Shown in pieces: positions 1 through 8,794 of a stretch of DNA of 64,000 bases (position 1 is its first letter; each line of letters opens with the position of its first letter). The DNA lies in contig JABHCC010000032.1 in NCBI GenBank assembly GCA_018669475.1, positions 256,058-320,057 of the forward strand, read 5' to 3'. Source of the DNA: Bacteroidota bacterium (GTDB taxonomy: Bacteria > Bacteroidota > Bacteroidia > Bacteroidales > UBA12481). The position numbers were made by a program, and so were the translations under genes. The notes beneath the pieces were generated by a model. It ran no database searches and was not told the DNA's origin. It saw nothing but the letters and a program-made list of their open reading frames with translations.

Positions 1-1016
1 ACACAAATGCAACCATTTTTAATCAGTGCTTCTGCATCATTACCATCAAGTTCATTTTGGGTTGCACAGGGCAAGGCAATATCACAAGGAACATTCCATG
101 GACGTTTTCCTTTGTGGAATTCAACACCAAATTCAAGAGCATATGGCTGCACAACATCATTGTTTGATGCACGCAATTCCAGCATATAATCAATCTTTTC
201 ACCACTGATACCATCAGGATCATAAATATAGCCATCAGGACCTGATAAGGTTACCACCTTGCCTCCAAGTTGGCTTACTTTTTTGGTTGCACCCCAGGCA
301 ACGTTTCCAAAACCTGAGACACAAACAGTCTTTCCTTCAAAACTTTCTCCTTTAGTTTTGAGCATCTCCTTTGCAAAGTAAACATTTCCAAAACCTGTTG
401 CTTCCGGACGAATCAGTGAACCACCCCATCCACGACCTTTTCCGGTCAGAACACCTGTATTTTCACGAGCCAGCTTCCTGTACATCCCAAACAAGAATCC
501 AATTTCTCTGCCACCCACACCAATATCACCAGCAGGCACATCTGTCTCAGGTCCAATCAGTTTCCAAAGCTCAAGCATAAAAGCCTGACAGAAGCGCATA
601 ATTTCAGCATCTGATTTTCCTTTTGGATTAAAATCAGATCCACCCTTAGCTCCTCCCATAGGTAAAGTGGTAAGAGAGTTCTTAAATATCTGCTCAAATC
701 CAAGAAATTTCAGAATACTAAGATTAACACTGGGGTGAAAACGTAAGCCTCCTTTGTATGGTCCAATGGCATTATTGAATTGTATTCTGTAACCCAGATT
801 TACCATAACTGCTCCATCATCATCGGCCCAGGGAATTTTAAAGGTGAGAACCCGGTCTGGCTCAACAAGCCGTTCAATAATTCCCGCTGATTCAAAATGG
901 GGATTATCAGAATAAACCTCTTCTATAGATTCAAGTACTTCGCGTACGGCCTGAAGGTATTCCTGCTCACCAGGATGTTTCTTTTCAAGACCGATCATTG
1001 TTTTTTCTACGTTCAT
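1..1016 (-). CDS. gdhA: glutamate dehydrogenase, 3' end missing
   Basis: Catalyses the reversible NAD(P)H-dependent amination of 2-oxoglutarate to glutamate in the cytoplasm. About 338 N-terminal residues are present; the C-terminus lies beyond the left edge. The start is the ATG at 1016-1014 (MNVEKTMIGLEKKHPG), chosen because it gives the usual N-terminus of the roughly 450-residue hexameric GDH. Visible motifs in order are GPYKGGLRFHP, LPMGGAKGGSDFNPKGK (catalytic lysine region), VPAGDIGVGGRE, and in the nucleotide-binding domain ATGFGNVYF and VSGFGNVAWG. About 180 bp without an obvious promoter box separate it from the upstream gene on the same strand. It shares the 2-oxoglutarate node with korA/korB further upstream. 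NAD versus NADP preference cannot be fixed by eye; the family resemblance is to NADP enzymes. Confidence 0.95.
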   Translation of the reverse strand, partial: MNVEKTMIGLEKKHPGEQEYLQAVREVLESIEEVYSDNPHFESAGIIERLVEPDRVLTFKIPWADDDGAVMVNLGYRIQFNNAIGPYKGGLRFHPSVNLSILKFLGFEQIFKNSLTTLPMGGAKGGSDFNPKGKSDAEIMRFCQAFMLELWKLIGPETDVPAGDIGVGGREIGFLFGMYRKLARENTGVLTGKGRGWGGSLIRPEATGFGNVYFAKEMLKTKGESFEGKTVCVSGFGNVAWGATKKVSQLGGKVVTLSGPDGYIYDPDGISGEKIDYMLELRASNNDVVQPYALEFGVEFHKGKRPWNVPCDIALPCATQNELDGNDAEALIKNGCIC

Positions 1017-1198
1017 TGCTATGGTTTTTATCTTGATTTTTTTCTGTAAATTATCTTATCTGCTTGGTGCTTTGAGATCGTAAATTTATATGTTCATCTT
1101 GGATTAATCCTAATACTTTTGTCATTTTTTTGCATGATTTTACTCATGATTTCAACCTCACTAAACCACTCGTCATCAAACAAATCAACGCTAATATT

Positions 1199-4195
1199 TT
1201 AGGTCTCAAAAATACCTGGTTTGAAAACAACTCCCCGGTTCTGAGTCGCATCAATTTTAATTCGGATTTCTTCATCAAAATTGATATGTCTCAAAAACTC
1301 ATCCTCGTACAAAGCCTTACAATTATTCAAAAAATCCAGATTTAAAAAACCATCATTGATATAAGGATTAATAGTAAAATACCCAACGCGAAATGAAGTG
1401 AGATTCTGAAAGAAATGTGTGCCTTCACTCGGATCAATCCGATAATCACTCAGTCCTGATTCTACTATGACCCTGGCAGCCGAGATCTGCGACCATTTAA
1501 CAGGTATCCCAAGCCAGGGATCACTGGAGCCCCACCTTCCCGGACCCACTAATACATAGTTTATGTTTTTTTCAACAAATAATTCATTCATTCTTTCAAC
1601 ATGCTCTGCAATTAATCTGCTATCTGCAGCTCTGAAACACTCTGGTTTAACATACACAAAATCCCGAATTCCTTTCACAAGTCCATTACCCAATGCAGAT
1701 GTAGAGTAAACAAGGGTATCAGCCTGATCTACTTCTCCCAGGCTTATCCTTGACTCATCAGTTGTTTCAACAATTGGCCTTATCTGCAGGAAACTAAATA
1801 TCTTTGGTTTACCCTCAGGAACATCCAGGTTGACTGCGAATTCAATTTCAATGGGGTTATTCATTTCCTGCTCTCCGGTCTTTAGCAGAATTTGCAATAT
1901 ATTGGCCAGAGGGAAAGACTCATGTTTCAGTATTTTGTTAAAAGTAATTACTTTACGGCCCTCAGTCTGAAAACTATCACGAATAACTCCATTCTCAAAA
2001 TCGTAGGTGGAGGCTACATATCTCAATGATCCGTCATTCTGAGCCTCAGTCCTGGATAATTTTAAGATATTCACACCATCATCAGTTGATGGATGAAAAC
2101 TTTCATTGAAAAGATCTAATGCATAGAATTCCTTTTGTGTTTCACGAAGGGTAGACTCAGCAGAAGAAAGCTGTAAAATCTTCTTAGGGTATTTTGGCGA
2201 GAACCGGAGAACTGTGCCTCCTTCAACAACCATCCTGCCCAAACCAAAAGCAATTTTAGCAATACCGTCGTTTAACTTCTCTTTACCTATAGGATAAAAA
2301 TTGACCGAGCGTGCTACTCCTGATATTGTAGGATAAAACCTGTTGCCGTACCTGGTACCACACACTTCCTGCAGAATAACTGCCATTCGCTCTGTTTCAA
2401 TCAGATTATGAGTAGCAGCAATATATGCTTTAGAGGATTTATAATAAACTGATGCATAAACTCCCTTTATTGCTCCGGTTAGCATGGCCATCATTCGCTT
2501 GCGGTCTGACTCTGTTTTGGGTACCATGAAAGTATTATAAATGCCAGCAAATGGCTGATAATGTGAGTCTTCCAGTAAACTAGACGAGCGAATTGCGATT
2601 GGCCCGCGAACAACTTTGATGAAAGCTTCAAGATCTTCAAATATTCTTACTGGTAGAGTTGCATTTATAAAAATCTGGAGGATTTGATCATCGGTATGCT
2701 TTGAAGTAGAAACTCGCCAAAGGTTATTCAGATCCATAAACTCTTCAAAAATCTCAGTAGACAACACCACTGTTCTTGGAATTGTAATCTGTATATCCTT
2801 CCATTTGTTCATCAATTTATTCCTTTTAATAAAGGAATCAATAAATGCCAAACCCCTTGCTTTTCCTCCAAGAGAGCCCTCTCCTACACGTGAAAACAGG
2901 GTATAACCGTCAAATTGCTTATTATCGAACTTTGATATTACTCCACGCGATTTAGTCATACGGTAACTAGATATCACCGAAAAAATGTATTGACGGGCAT
3001 CCTCCACATTTTCAAACTTATTCAGATTCATAGTTTTCAAGTGTGCAGCAATCTGAAAAAATGCCCTGGCATTCAGCCATCTTGATATATCATTATTATC
3101 AAAATGATGCTGTAGAGAATGGTTAGGAATCTTAAGCATGGTATGCTGTAATTCCCGAAGATCAGATACACGATAAATTTCTTCCATAGTATCCGGGTCC
3201 CTGAAAATAAAAACCCCAAAAGCCATATGTTTGATCATGAAATTTCTGAGCTCCAATTCAAGAGTTTTGGAGTACTTGTGCATAAATGAAGCATTTAGCT
3301 GCTGTGCCTTTGCCATGTTGGATAAATCAGAAGACTGTAGCAAGAATGGCATTTGTGGTTCATTAGCCCTTACCAGTTTACAAAATTTCAATCCGGCTTC
3401 CTTATCCTTTATTCCATCTTTTTTATAAGAAATATCTGAGATGATACCCAAAAGACTCTTTTTGTACCGCTTGTAATATCTAACAGCCTGGTCATAATCA
3501 GTAGCGAGCAATATTTTTGGTCTGCCACGCATTCTTAGCATCCGTTTATGCTCGTTGAGCCCCTCCTTCATGAATGATTTAGATTGCTTAAAGACAATTT
3601 TGTAAATATTCGGAAGATAGAAGGAATAATAGCGAATTGAATCTTCGACCAGTAGTATGGATTGAACTCCGACCTCCTCAATGTCATGAACAATATTCAT
3701 TTGATCCTCAATCAGCTTTATTATTGCCAGTAGCAAATCAGCTTGTCCCAACCAGGAAAACACATAATCAACAGATCCAAGGTCTTCTTTCTCCAATCGC
3801 ATGGATACTTCTCGTGAGAAATGGGTCAAAACAATTATTGGTACCTGAGGAAATGAATGCTTGATAAGTTTTGAAACTTCGAAAGCATCCATCTCACCAA
3901 CACTCAACATAGTGATCACCATGTTAATATCCTCCATCTGCATAATATCCAGGGCTTCTGTACTGGTATTAGCATGAATAAAAACTGGTGGATAACGCAG
4001 GTTTAGCGAAACATATTCATTGAATATCTGCTCATCAATCCGACCGTCCTCTTCAAGCATAAAGAAGTCATAATTACTACAAATTATCAGAACCCGGTAA
4101 ATCCGCTTTTGCATTAAAGTTGAAAATTCAGTCTCAGTGAAGTCTAACTCATCTGAGAATATCATTGGGGAGGGACGTTCGTTGCTCATTGACAT
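1199..4195 (-). CDS. receiver-like/PEP-synthase ATP-grasp fusion protein (paralogue 1)
   Basis: 998-residue, probably cytoplasmic protein. Domains by approximate residue: a degenerate receiver-like segment (35-160), a second receiver with the acidic pocket LLVEDS (about 183), an aspartate in GIISDISY (about 252), a serine in LLQSSD and a lysine in FMHKYS (about 305), then an ATP-grasp region of the PPDK_N/PEP synthase type: GEGSLGGKARGLAF (about 442), AIRSSSLLED (about 537), FAGIYNTF, IEIEFAV and LQIRPIV. The last matches the QxRP end of that fold. A C-terminal domain with YVLVGPGRWGSSDPW (about 886) follows. The swivelling phosphohistidine domain and the PEP/pyruvate barrel of true PEP synthase or PPDK are absent, so a complete PEP synthase activity is not supported. 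It lies 11 bp behind its paralogue at 4207-7680 and is probably cotranscribed. Function unknown; ATP binding and phospho-signal sensing are inferences. Confidence 0.85.
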   Translation of the reverse strand: MSMSNERPSPMIFSDELDFTETEFSTLMQKRIYRVLIICSNYDFFMLEEDGRIDEQIFNEYVSLNLRYPPVFIHANTSTEALDIMQMEDINMVITMLSVGEMDAFEVSKLIKHSFPQVPIIVLTHFSREVSMRLEKEDLGSVDYVFSWLGQADLLLAIIKLIEDQMNIVHDIEEVGVQSILLVEDSIRYYSFYLPNIYKIVFKQSKSFMKEGLNEHKRMLRMRGRPKILLATDYDQAVRYYKRYKKSLLGIISDISYKKDGIKDKEAGLKFCKLVRANEPQMPFLLQSSDLSNMAKAQQLNASFMHKYSKTLELELRNFMIKHMAFGVFIFRDPDTMEEIYRVSDLRELQHTMLKIPNHSLQHHFDNNDISRWLNARAFFQIAAHLKTMNLNKFENVEDARQYIFSVISSYRMTKSRGVISKFDNKQFDGYTLFSRVGEGSLGGKARGLAFIDSFIKRNKLMNKWKDIQITIPRTVVLSTEIFEEFMDLNNLWRVSTSKHTDDQILQIFINATLPVRIFEDLEAFIKVVRGPIAIRSSSLLEDSHYQPFAGIYNTFMVPKTESDRKRMMAMLTGAIKGVYASVYYKSSKAYIAATHNLIETERMAVILQEVCGTRYGNRFYPTISGVARSVNFYPIGKEKLNDGIAKIAFGLGRMVVEGGTVLRFSPKYPKKILQLSSAESTLRETQKEFYALDLFNESFHPSTDDGVNILKLSRTEAQNDGSLRYVASTYDFENGVIRDSFQTEGRKVITFNKILKHESFPLANILQILLKTGEQEMNNPIEIEFAVNLDVPEGKPKIFSFLQIRPIVETTDESRISLGEVDQADTLVYSTSALGNGLVKGIRDFVYVKPECFRAADSRLIAEHVERMNELFVEKNINYVLVGPGRWGSSDPWLGIPVKWSQISAARVIVESGLSDYRIDPSEGTHFFQNLTSFRVGYFTINPYINDGFLNLDFLNNCKALYEDEFLRHINFDEEIRIKIDATQNRGVVFKPGIFET

Positions 4196-4206
4196 TACAG
4201 ATTAGT

Positions 4207-7200
4207 TTATTGAGATTCAGTATCTTTCCCTATAGTAATTACAGCTTTTCTTTTTTTGCCATCCATTATGATCGAAAGAGGTACCTGGAATCGAATATGT
4301 TTAAAATAAATCGATTCAAATATGGTTTCTTGCTCGTTTAATAAATCATAATTAATGTAATTCTCACCACCCTCGTGAATAGAAAAGTAGCCCACATTCA
4401 TTGATGTCACGTTATGAAAAAAGTGACTTCCCAATGACGCATCAAGTGGAAAATCCTCCAGTTCAGTCTCCACTATTACCTTGGCATTTGATATCTGAGG
4501 CCATTTCAATGGGATTCCAATAAAGCGATCACGTGTTCCCCATCTTCCCGGGCCTATTAAAACATACTGCATATTTTGGGCACGCATAGAATCGTTGATT
4601 TTAGTAATTTCTTGCGCGATTTCTTCAGTTCTCAGCTTATCAAATTTTTCGGGATCAACATAAACAACATCTTTGATATCTCCAATATACCCGTTACCCA
4701 AACTTTTTTCAGCATATAATAAAGTAGAATCATGATCAGCTTTGCCCATATCCACTTTGAAATTATTTTCATTACCAACCATTGGTTTGATCTGAAGCAA
4801 ATAAAAGGAAGTACGTAGTTTTGCATCACGGTTGAGATCAACAGCATATTCAATTTCAACAGGTGTACCAATAGCTTCCTGAACAACATCAAGCAACACC
4901 TCAATAGTTTTGGCCAAGGGAGTATATTCGTATTGGAGAATATTAGCGAAATTCAATATTCTTGGACCGGGAGTGTCCAACCCAGGAGAAATTGTATCAT
5001 TATCAGTATCATACACCGATGCCAGGTGATTCAAATTACCATGTTTTTCGGCCTCAGATATATCCAACTCGATAATACCTTCATCCTCCCCTTCGAGTAA
5101 ATTCAGATCCGTTTGTTTCAAATTGGCTGCGTAAAACCTTACTTGAGAAGTTTTATACTGGTCTTTTTCTGAGGCATTCTGAATAGTAGGATATTTTGGT
5201 GAGAACCTCCAAGCTTTTTCCCCTTCGACTACATACCTTCCTAATCCCAGAGCAATAACTGCAAGCCCATCTTCTGGCTCCATGTGAGCAACCGGGTAGT
5301 AATTATAGGATTGAGCAGTACCACTTATGTGAGGATAAAAGTAATCATCATTGTAATTACCTATTAGCTCCTGGATAATAACCGCCATTTTTTCTTCCTC
5401 AACTTTATAGTCAACCGCCTCAAAATAGGTTCTTGCCTGTATTGAATAGGTTGATGCATAAACCATCTTCACAGCATCCTGTAACTGGCGATATCTGACA
5501 TTAAAATCAGGATCTGAATTGGGCAAAATATAGGTTTCAAAGATCCCGGCAAAGGGGTGAAGAAGTGAATCTTCAAAGATACTGGAGGAACGGATAGCCA
5601 ATGGCTTATTAATCAGACGAATAAATGTTTTAAGCCTTTTCTTCAGCTCAAAAGACAATTCTCCTGCCAGGAAAAGCTCCCTAATTTTACGGTAATCATC
5701 CATATGCATCACCTGAGCCAACAAACCATTCCTTTCCATAAATAACTCGAACTCATCTGTTCCAATTATGGCTGTCCGTGGTGTTTTGATTACCATATCT
5801 GGTATCAGCTCCGAGAAATCCAGATTATTTATTATTGTATTAATAAATGCCAGACCTCTTCCTTTGCCACCGAGTGACCCGGTTCCAAAACTGACGATAT
5901 TTCGCCAATCCAAAATTGCAGATTCATCAAAATTGACAACTCTCCCTTTATCCTTATCAATCCGGTAGTTCTCAATTACATCAAGAATATATTCTCTTAA
6001 GACCTTGGGATTTGCAAAATCTGAAGCTTTAATAGGATTAATAATCTTGGCAAGCTGAATTTCGCCCCGGGCCATTAACCATAAGGAAAAATGGTTTTTT
6101 AATGCATGATATAGAATTGACTCATCCGGAATTGTCCGTAATTGCTTTTCAAAATCTTTCATTGAACGGGCAACAGCAATTTTTCGGCCTTCATGATCCC
6201 GATAAATAAAATGACCGTAGCCCAGGGAGTACATGATAAATGTTTTTAAATCCTGAAGTAGAGTCTCAGAATTCTTATTCATGAAAGTAGCCTTCAGCTT
6301 TACAGCTGCGGATTCGTAAACTGAGTCAGATGATTGAAGAATCGTCGGAAGGTCAGAACGGTGTGAATTCACATATTTAAGGAAGCTGATACCCGCAGTT
6401 TCTTCAGTCTTTCCTCCCCGCGGAAATTTCACATCAGAAATCACACATGCCAGGTAATTCTGATAACGTACAAAATATGAGATTGCATCCTCATAATTAG
6501 TTGCCAGAACAACTTTTGTTCTGGCCCTCATTCTGGATATTTTATCTAATTCATTCGTTTTAGCCTCTGCGATCAATTCCTGAGTTTGTTCAAACACCAG
6601 TGTGTACAGCATGGGCAGATATCTGGAGTAATACCTGGGAGAATCTTCAACTAATAGAATCACACGAACCAGACCAACTTTTGTATCGTTCTCAAGATTT
6701 GTCCGATCCTCAAGCAGCTTAACCATTGCAAAGAAAATCTTTGAATCTCCATTCCATAAAAATAATTGATCAATGGAGGGTGGTGCCAGATCGGGCCCTT
6801 CGAAAAGACCAATCTTACTATTGTTATTAAATAAAAGATAAATCTTTATCTCAGGATGTCTTTTCCTGATACGCTCGCTCAGCCTAATCGGCCTGTGAAT
6901 ATCCACCCCAACCATTAGAACCACAAAATCGAATTCTCTCTCCGTCATAATCTGCAGAGCAGCTTTAGGGGAGGTAACTCCTGTTATCCTGGGTAATGAC
7001 GAAAGACTCAAATGATATATTTCCCCCATTGCCTGTTCAAAAAACCGGTCTTCATTCTCAAGGATAAATGTGTCATAGAGGGTTGCAACTAAAAGAATCT
7101 CCTGTACTTTGAACTTCATCAGATCATGGAAGATGCTTTTATCAGCTGTTTGCTTATTGAGAAATTTTTGGAGGAGTTCGCGTCGATCCTTAAACGACTC

Positions 7201-7680
7201 TTTATATACTATCTTCCGAAATCTGTATTCCTCATCTTCAACAGGATCTGCTATTGTTTTACTGCCAATTGAGCTATTAAGAAAACCGCTTATCAGACTC
7301 GCAATATTACAAATCAGGTTTCGCTCCTCAACAAGAAAAGGGCCCTCGTCAGCCGTTGGAAAAGCCTGAATATAAAAAACTTCTACCACCCCACTTCTTC
7401 CATCTATAGTAGTAAATTCCTGCTGCTGAACCCATTCTGTTTGGCTGAAGCGCAAGCTCAAATATTCATCACCTTCAAATAATATCCTTGCACAGGCATT
7501 TTGTGAATATTGCCACCCCCTGGGTAACAACAATGCAATTTGCCTAAGAGTTTCAGGGATTGGTTTGGCTTCAGCAATAAGAGAGGCAGTCCGGTTAATA
7601 GTCATTAACTCCTTAACCCTTTCAGTATGCTCAACCAGCAGAGCCTCGATATCAGCCAAACTTGGCTTTCTCTTCTCCAT
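4207..7680 (-). CDS. GAF-like/receiver/PEP-synthase ATP-grasp fusion protein (paralogue 2)
   Basis: 1157-residue paralogue of the following gene, longer by an N-terminal GAF-like region (about 25-135, containing LLPRGWQYSQNACARI, as in GAF domains of sensor kinases). Then come a receiver-like segment starting near 198, a second receiver (LLVEDSPRYYS about 343, VISDVKF about 415, LQSSD, FMNKNS) and an ATP-grasp region with FGTGSLGGKGRGLAF (about 603), AIRSSSIFEDS (about 698), FAGIFETY and VEIEYAV. The closing motif reads LQIKPMV where paralogue 1 has LQIRPIV. The same GPGRWG C-terminal domain is present (YVLIGPGRWGTRD, about 1043). No phosphohistidine or PEP-binding domain is visible. It is first in a probable two-gene unit, preceded by the terminator at 7733-7762, so it should have its own promoter; no clean TAnnTTTG box is seen. 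Function unknown. Confidence 0.85.
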   Translation of the reverse strand: MEKRKPSLADIEALLVEHTERVKELMTINRTASLIAEAKPIPETLRQIALLLPRGWQYSQNACARILFEGDEYLSLRFSQTEWVQQQEFTTIDGRSGVVEVFYIQAFPTADEGPFLVEERNLICNIASLISGFLNSSIGSKTIADPVEDEEYRFRKIVYKESFKDRRELLQKFLNKQTADKSIFHDLMKFKVQEILLVATLYDTFILENEDRFFEQAMGEIYHLSLSSLPRITGVTSPKAALQIMTEREFDFVVLMVGVDIHRPIRLSERIRKRHPEIKIYLLFNNNSKIGLFEGPDLAPPSIDQLFLWNGDSKIFFAMVKLLEDRTNLENDTKVGLVRVILLVEDSPRYYSRYLPMLYTLVFEQTQELIAEAKTNELDKISRMRARTKVVLATNYEDAISYFVRYQNYLACVISDVKFPRGGKTEETAGISFLKYVNSHRSDLPTILQSSDSVYESAAVKLKATFMNKNSETLLQDLKTFIMYSLGYGHFIYRDHEGRKIAVARSMKDFEKQLRTIPDESILYHALKNHFSLWLMARGEIQLAKIINPIKASDFANPKVLREYILDVIENYRIDKDKGRVVNFDESAILDWRNIVSFGTGSLGGKGRGLAFINTIINNLDFSELIPDMVIKTPRTAIIGTDEFELFMERNGLLAQVMHMDDYRKIRELFLAGELSFELKKRLKTFIRLINKPLAIRSSSIFEDSLLHPFAGIFETYILPNSDPDFNVRYRQLQDAVKMVYASTYSIQARTYFEAVDYKVEEEKMAVIIQELIGNYNDDYFYPHISGTAQSYNYYPVAHMEPEDGLAVIALGLGRYVVEGEKAWRFSPKYPTIQNASEKDQYKTSQVRFYAANLKQTDLNLLEGEDEGIIELDISEAEKHGNLNHLASVYDTDNDTISPGLDTPGPRILNFANILQYEYTPLAKTIEVLLDVVQEAIGTPVEIEYAVDLNRDAKLRTSFYLLQIKPMVGNENNFKVDMGKADHDSTLLYAEKSLGNGYIGDIKDVVYVDPEKFDKLRTEEIAQEITKINDSMRAQNMQYVLIGPGRWGTRDRFIGIPLKWPQISNAKVIVETELEDFPLDASLGSHFFHNVTSMNVGYFSIHEGGENYINYDLLNEQETIFESIYFKHIRFQVPLSIIMDGKKRKAVITIGKDTESQ

Positions 7681-7732
7681 ATTCGAATATTGTCTTTGTA
7701 CGAAAGTACAGAAAATACACTTAGGAGAAACA

Positions 7733-7762
7733 AAAAATAGGGGGCCGAAGCCCCCTATTTTT
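7733..7762 (-). terminator. intrinsic terminator after korB
   Basis: Perfect 13-bp inverted repeat (arms 7733-7745 and 7750-7762) with a GC-rich core, a 4-nt loop and A/T flanks, so it reads as a stem-loop with a T-run on both strands. It lies 13 bp past the korB stop and before the paralogue-2 gene, separating the two transcription units. Confidence 0.85.
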
Positions 7763-7775
7763 ATCTGTAAACAAT

Positions 7776-8792
7776 CTATTTCACTTCCCAGGTAGATCCT
7801 GAGAGCATAATCTCTTTAATGGACTTACTCTTCGCCTGACTCTGAGCTTCCTTAATCTGATTAGCTACCGCTGTCTCGTATGATGCAGTCTCCTGGCAAT
7901 CACGGATAACACCCAGTGCAACAGGAAAATCAGGATACTCCATATTGGCTAAAGCCACGTGTAATCCTGCAAATGGATTATGAGAATCATGTACCAGAAG
8001 ATCATCCTCTGTTACCCCATTTTTTTCAATCTGCACCGGCAATAGCCCACCATCCTTAAGCATCAGCCCTTTGTCCCTGTCTTTACCATAAATCATTGGC
8101 TGATCATTTTCTAATACAATAACCCGATCATCTCTGTACTTGCGATCGGATATATCAGCCCAGACTTTATCACTGAAAATGACACAATTCTGAAGAACCT
8201 CAACAATAGAAGTTCCCTTGTGTTGAGCGGCTTTGACATAAATCTCTGTAGATAGTTTTGTCATCACATCGATTGTTCGGGCAAAAAATGTTCCACGGGC
8301 ACCAATAGCCAGCGCACCAGGCTTGAATGGACGTTCAACAGTACCAAGTGGTGACGTTTTAGTAACTGTACCATGTTCAGAAGTAGGAGAATACTGTCCT
8401 TTTGTTAAACCATAAATCTGATTATTGAATAATATCAGGTTCAGATCAACATTCCTTCTTATCAGATGGATAAAATGGTTACCTCCGATAGCCAGAGAAT
8501 CACCATCACCAGTAATAACCCAAACACTGAGCTCGGGATTAGCTGTTTTCACCCCACTGGCAATTGCCGCTGCCCTGCCATGTATACCATGAAATCCATA
8601 GGTATTCATATAATAAGGGAACCTTGAGGAACAACCAATACCAGAAATAAAGGCAAAATCCTCATGCTTTATGCCCAGACGAGGAAGGGCTTTTTGTATT
8701 GAATTCAATATGGCATGGTCACCGCACCCGGCACACCATCTTACCATTTGATCACTTTTAAAATCTGCTGGAACTAATTCTTTAATTTCCAT
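7776..8792 (-). CDS. korB: 2-oxoglutarate:ferredoxin oxidoreductase, beta subunit
   Basis: 338-residue catalytic beta subunit of a ferredoxin-dependent 2-oxoacid oxidoreductase, which interconverts 2-oxoglutarate, CoA and oxidised ferredoxin with succinyl-CoA and CO2. MVRWCAGCGDHAIL holds the first cysteines of the 4Fe-4S site, and GIGCSSRFPYY another. The thiamine diphosphate motif is VITGDGDSLAIGGNHF followed by LILFNNQIYGLTKGQ. The length is normal for the stand-alone beta subunit. It starts two bases after the korA stop and is surely cotranscribed and translationally coupled. The substrate is inferred from the family; other 2-oxoacids cannot be excluded by eye. Confidence 0.94.
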   Translation of the reverse strand: MEIKELVPADFKSDQMVRWCAGCGDHAILNSIQKALPRLGIKHEDFAFISGIGCSSRFPYYMNTYGFHGIHGRAAAIASGVKTANPELSVWVITGDGDSLAIGGNHFIHLIRRNVDLNLILFNNQIYGLTKGQYSPTSEHGTVTKTSPLGTVERPFKPGALAIGARGTFFARTIDVMTKLSTEIYVKAAQHKGTSIVEVLQNCVIFSDKVWADISDRKYRDDRVIVLENDQPMIYGKDRDKGLMLKDGGLLPVQIEKNGVTEDDLLVHDSHNPFAGLHVALANMEYPDFPVALGVIRDCQETASYETAVANQIKEAQSQAKSKSIKEIMLSGSTWEVK

Positions 8793-8794
8793 AG

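Noticed and set aside
1199..7680. Annotation of both fusion genes as phosphoenolpyruvate synthase
   Set aside because: Only the ATP-grasp part is present. The catalytic histidine domain and PEP/pyruvate barrel are not found.
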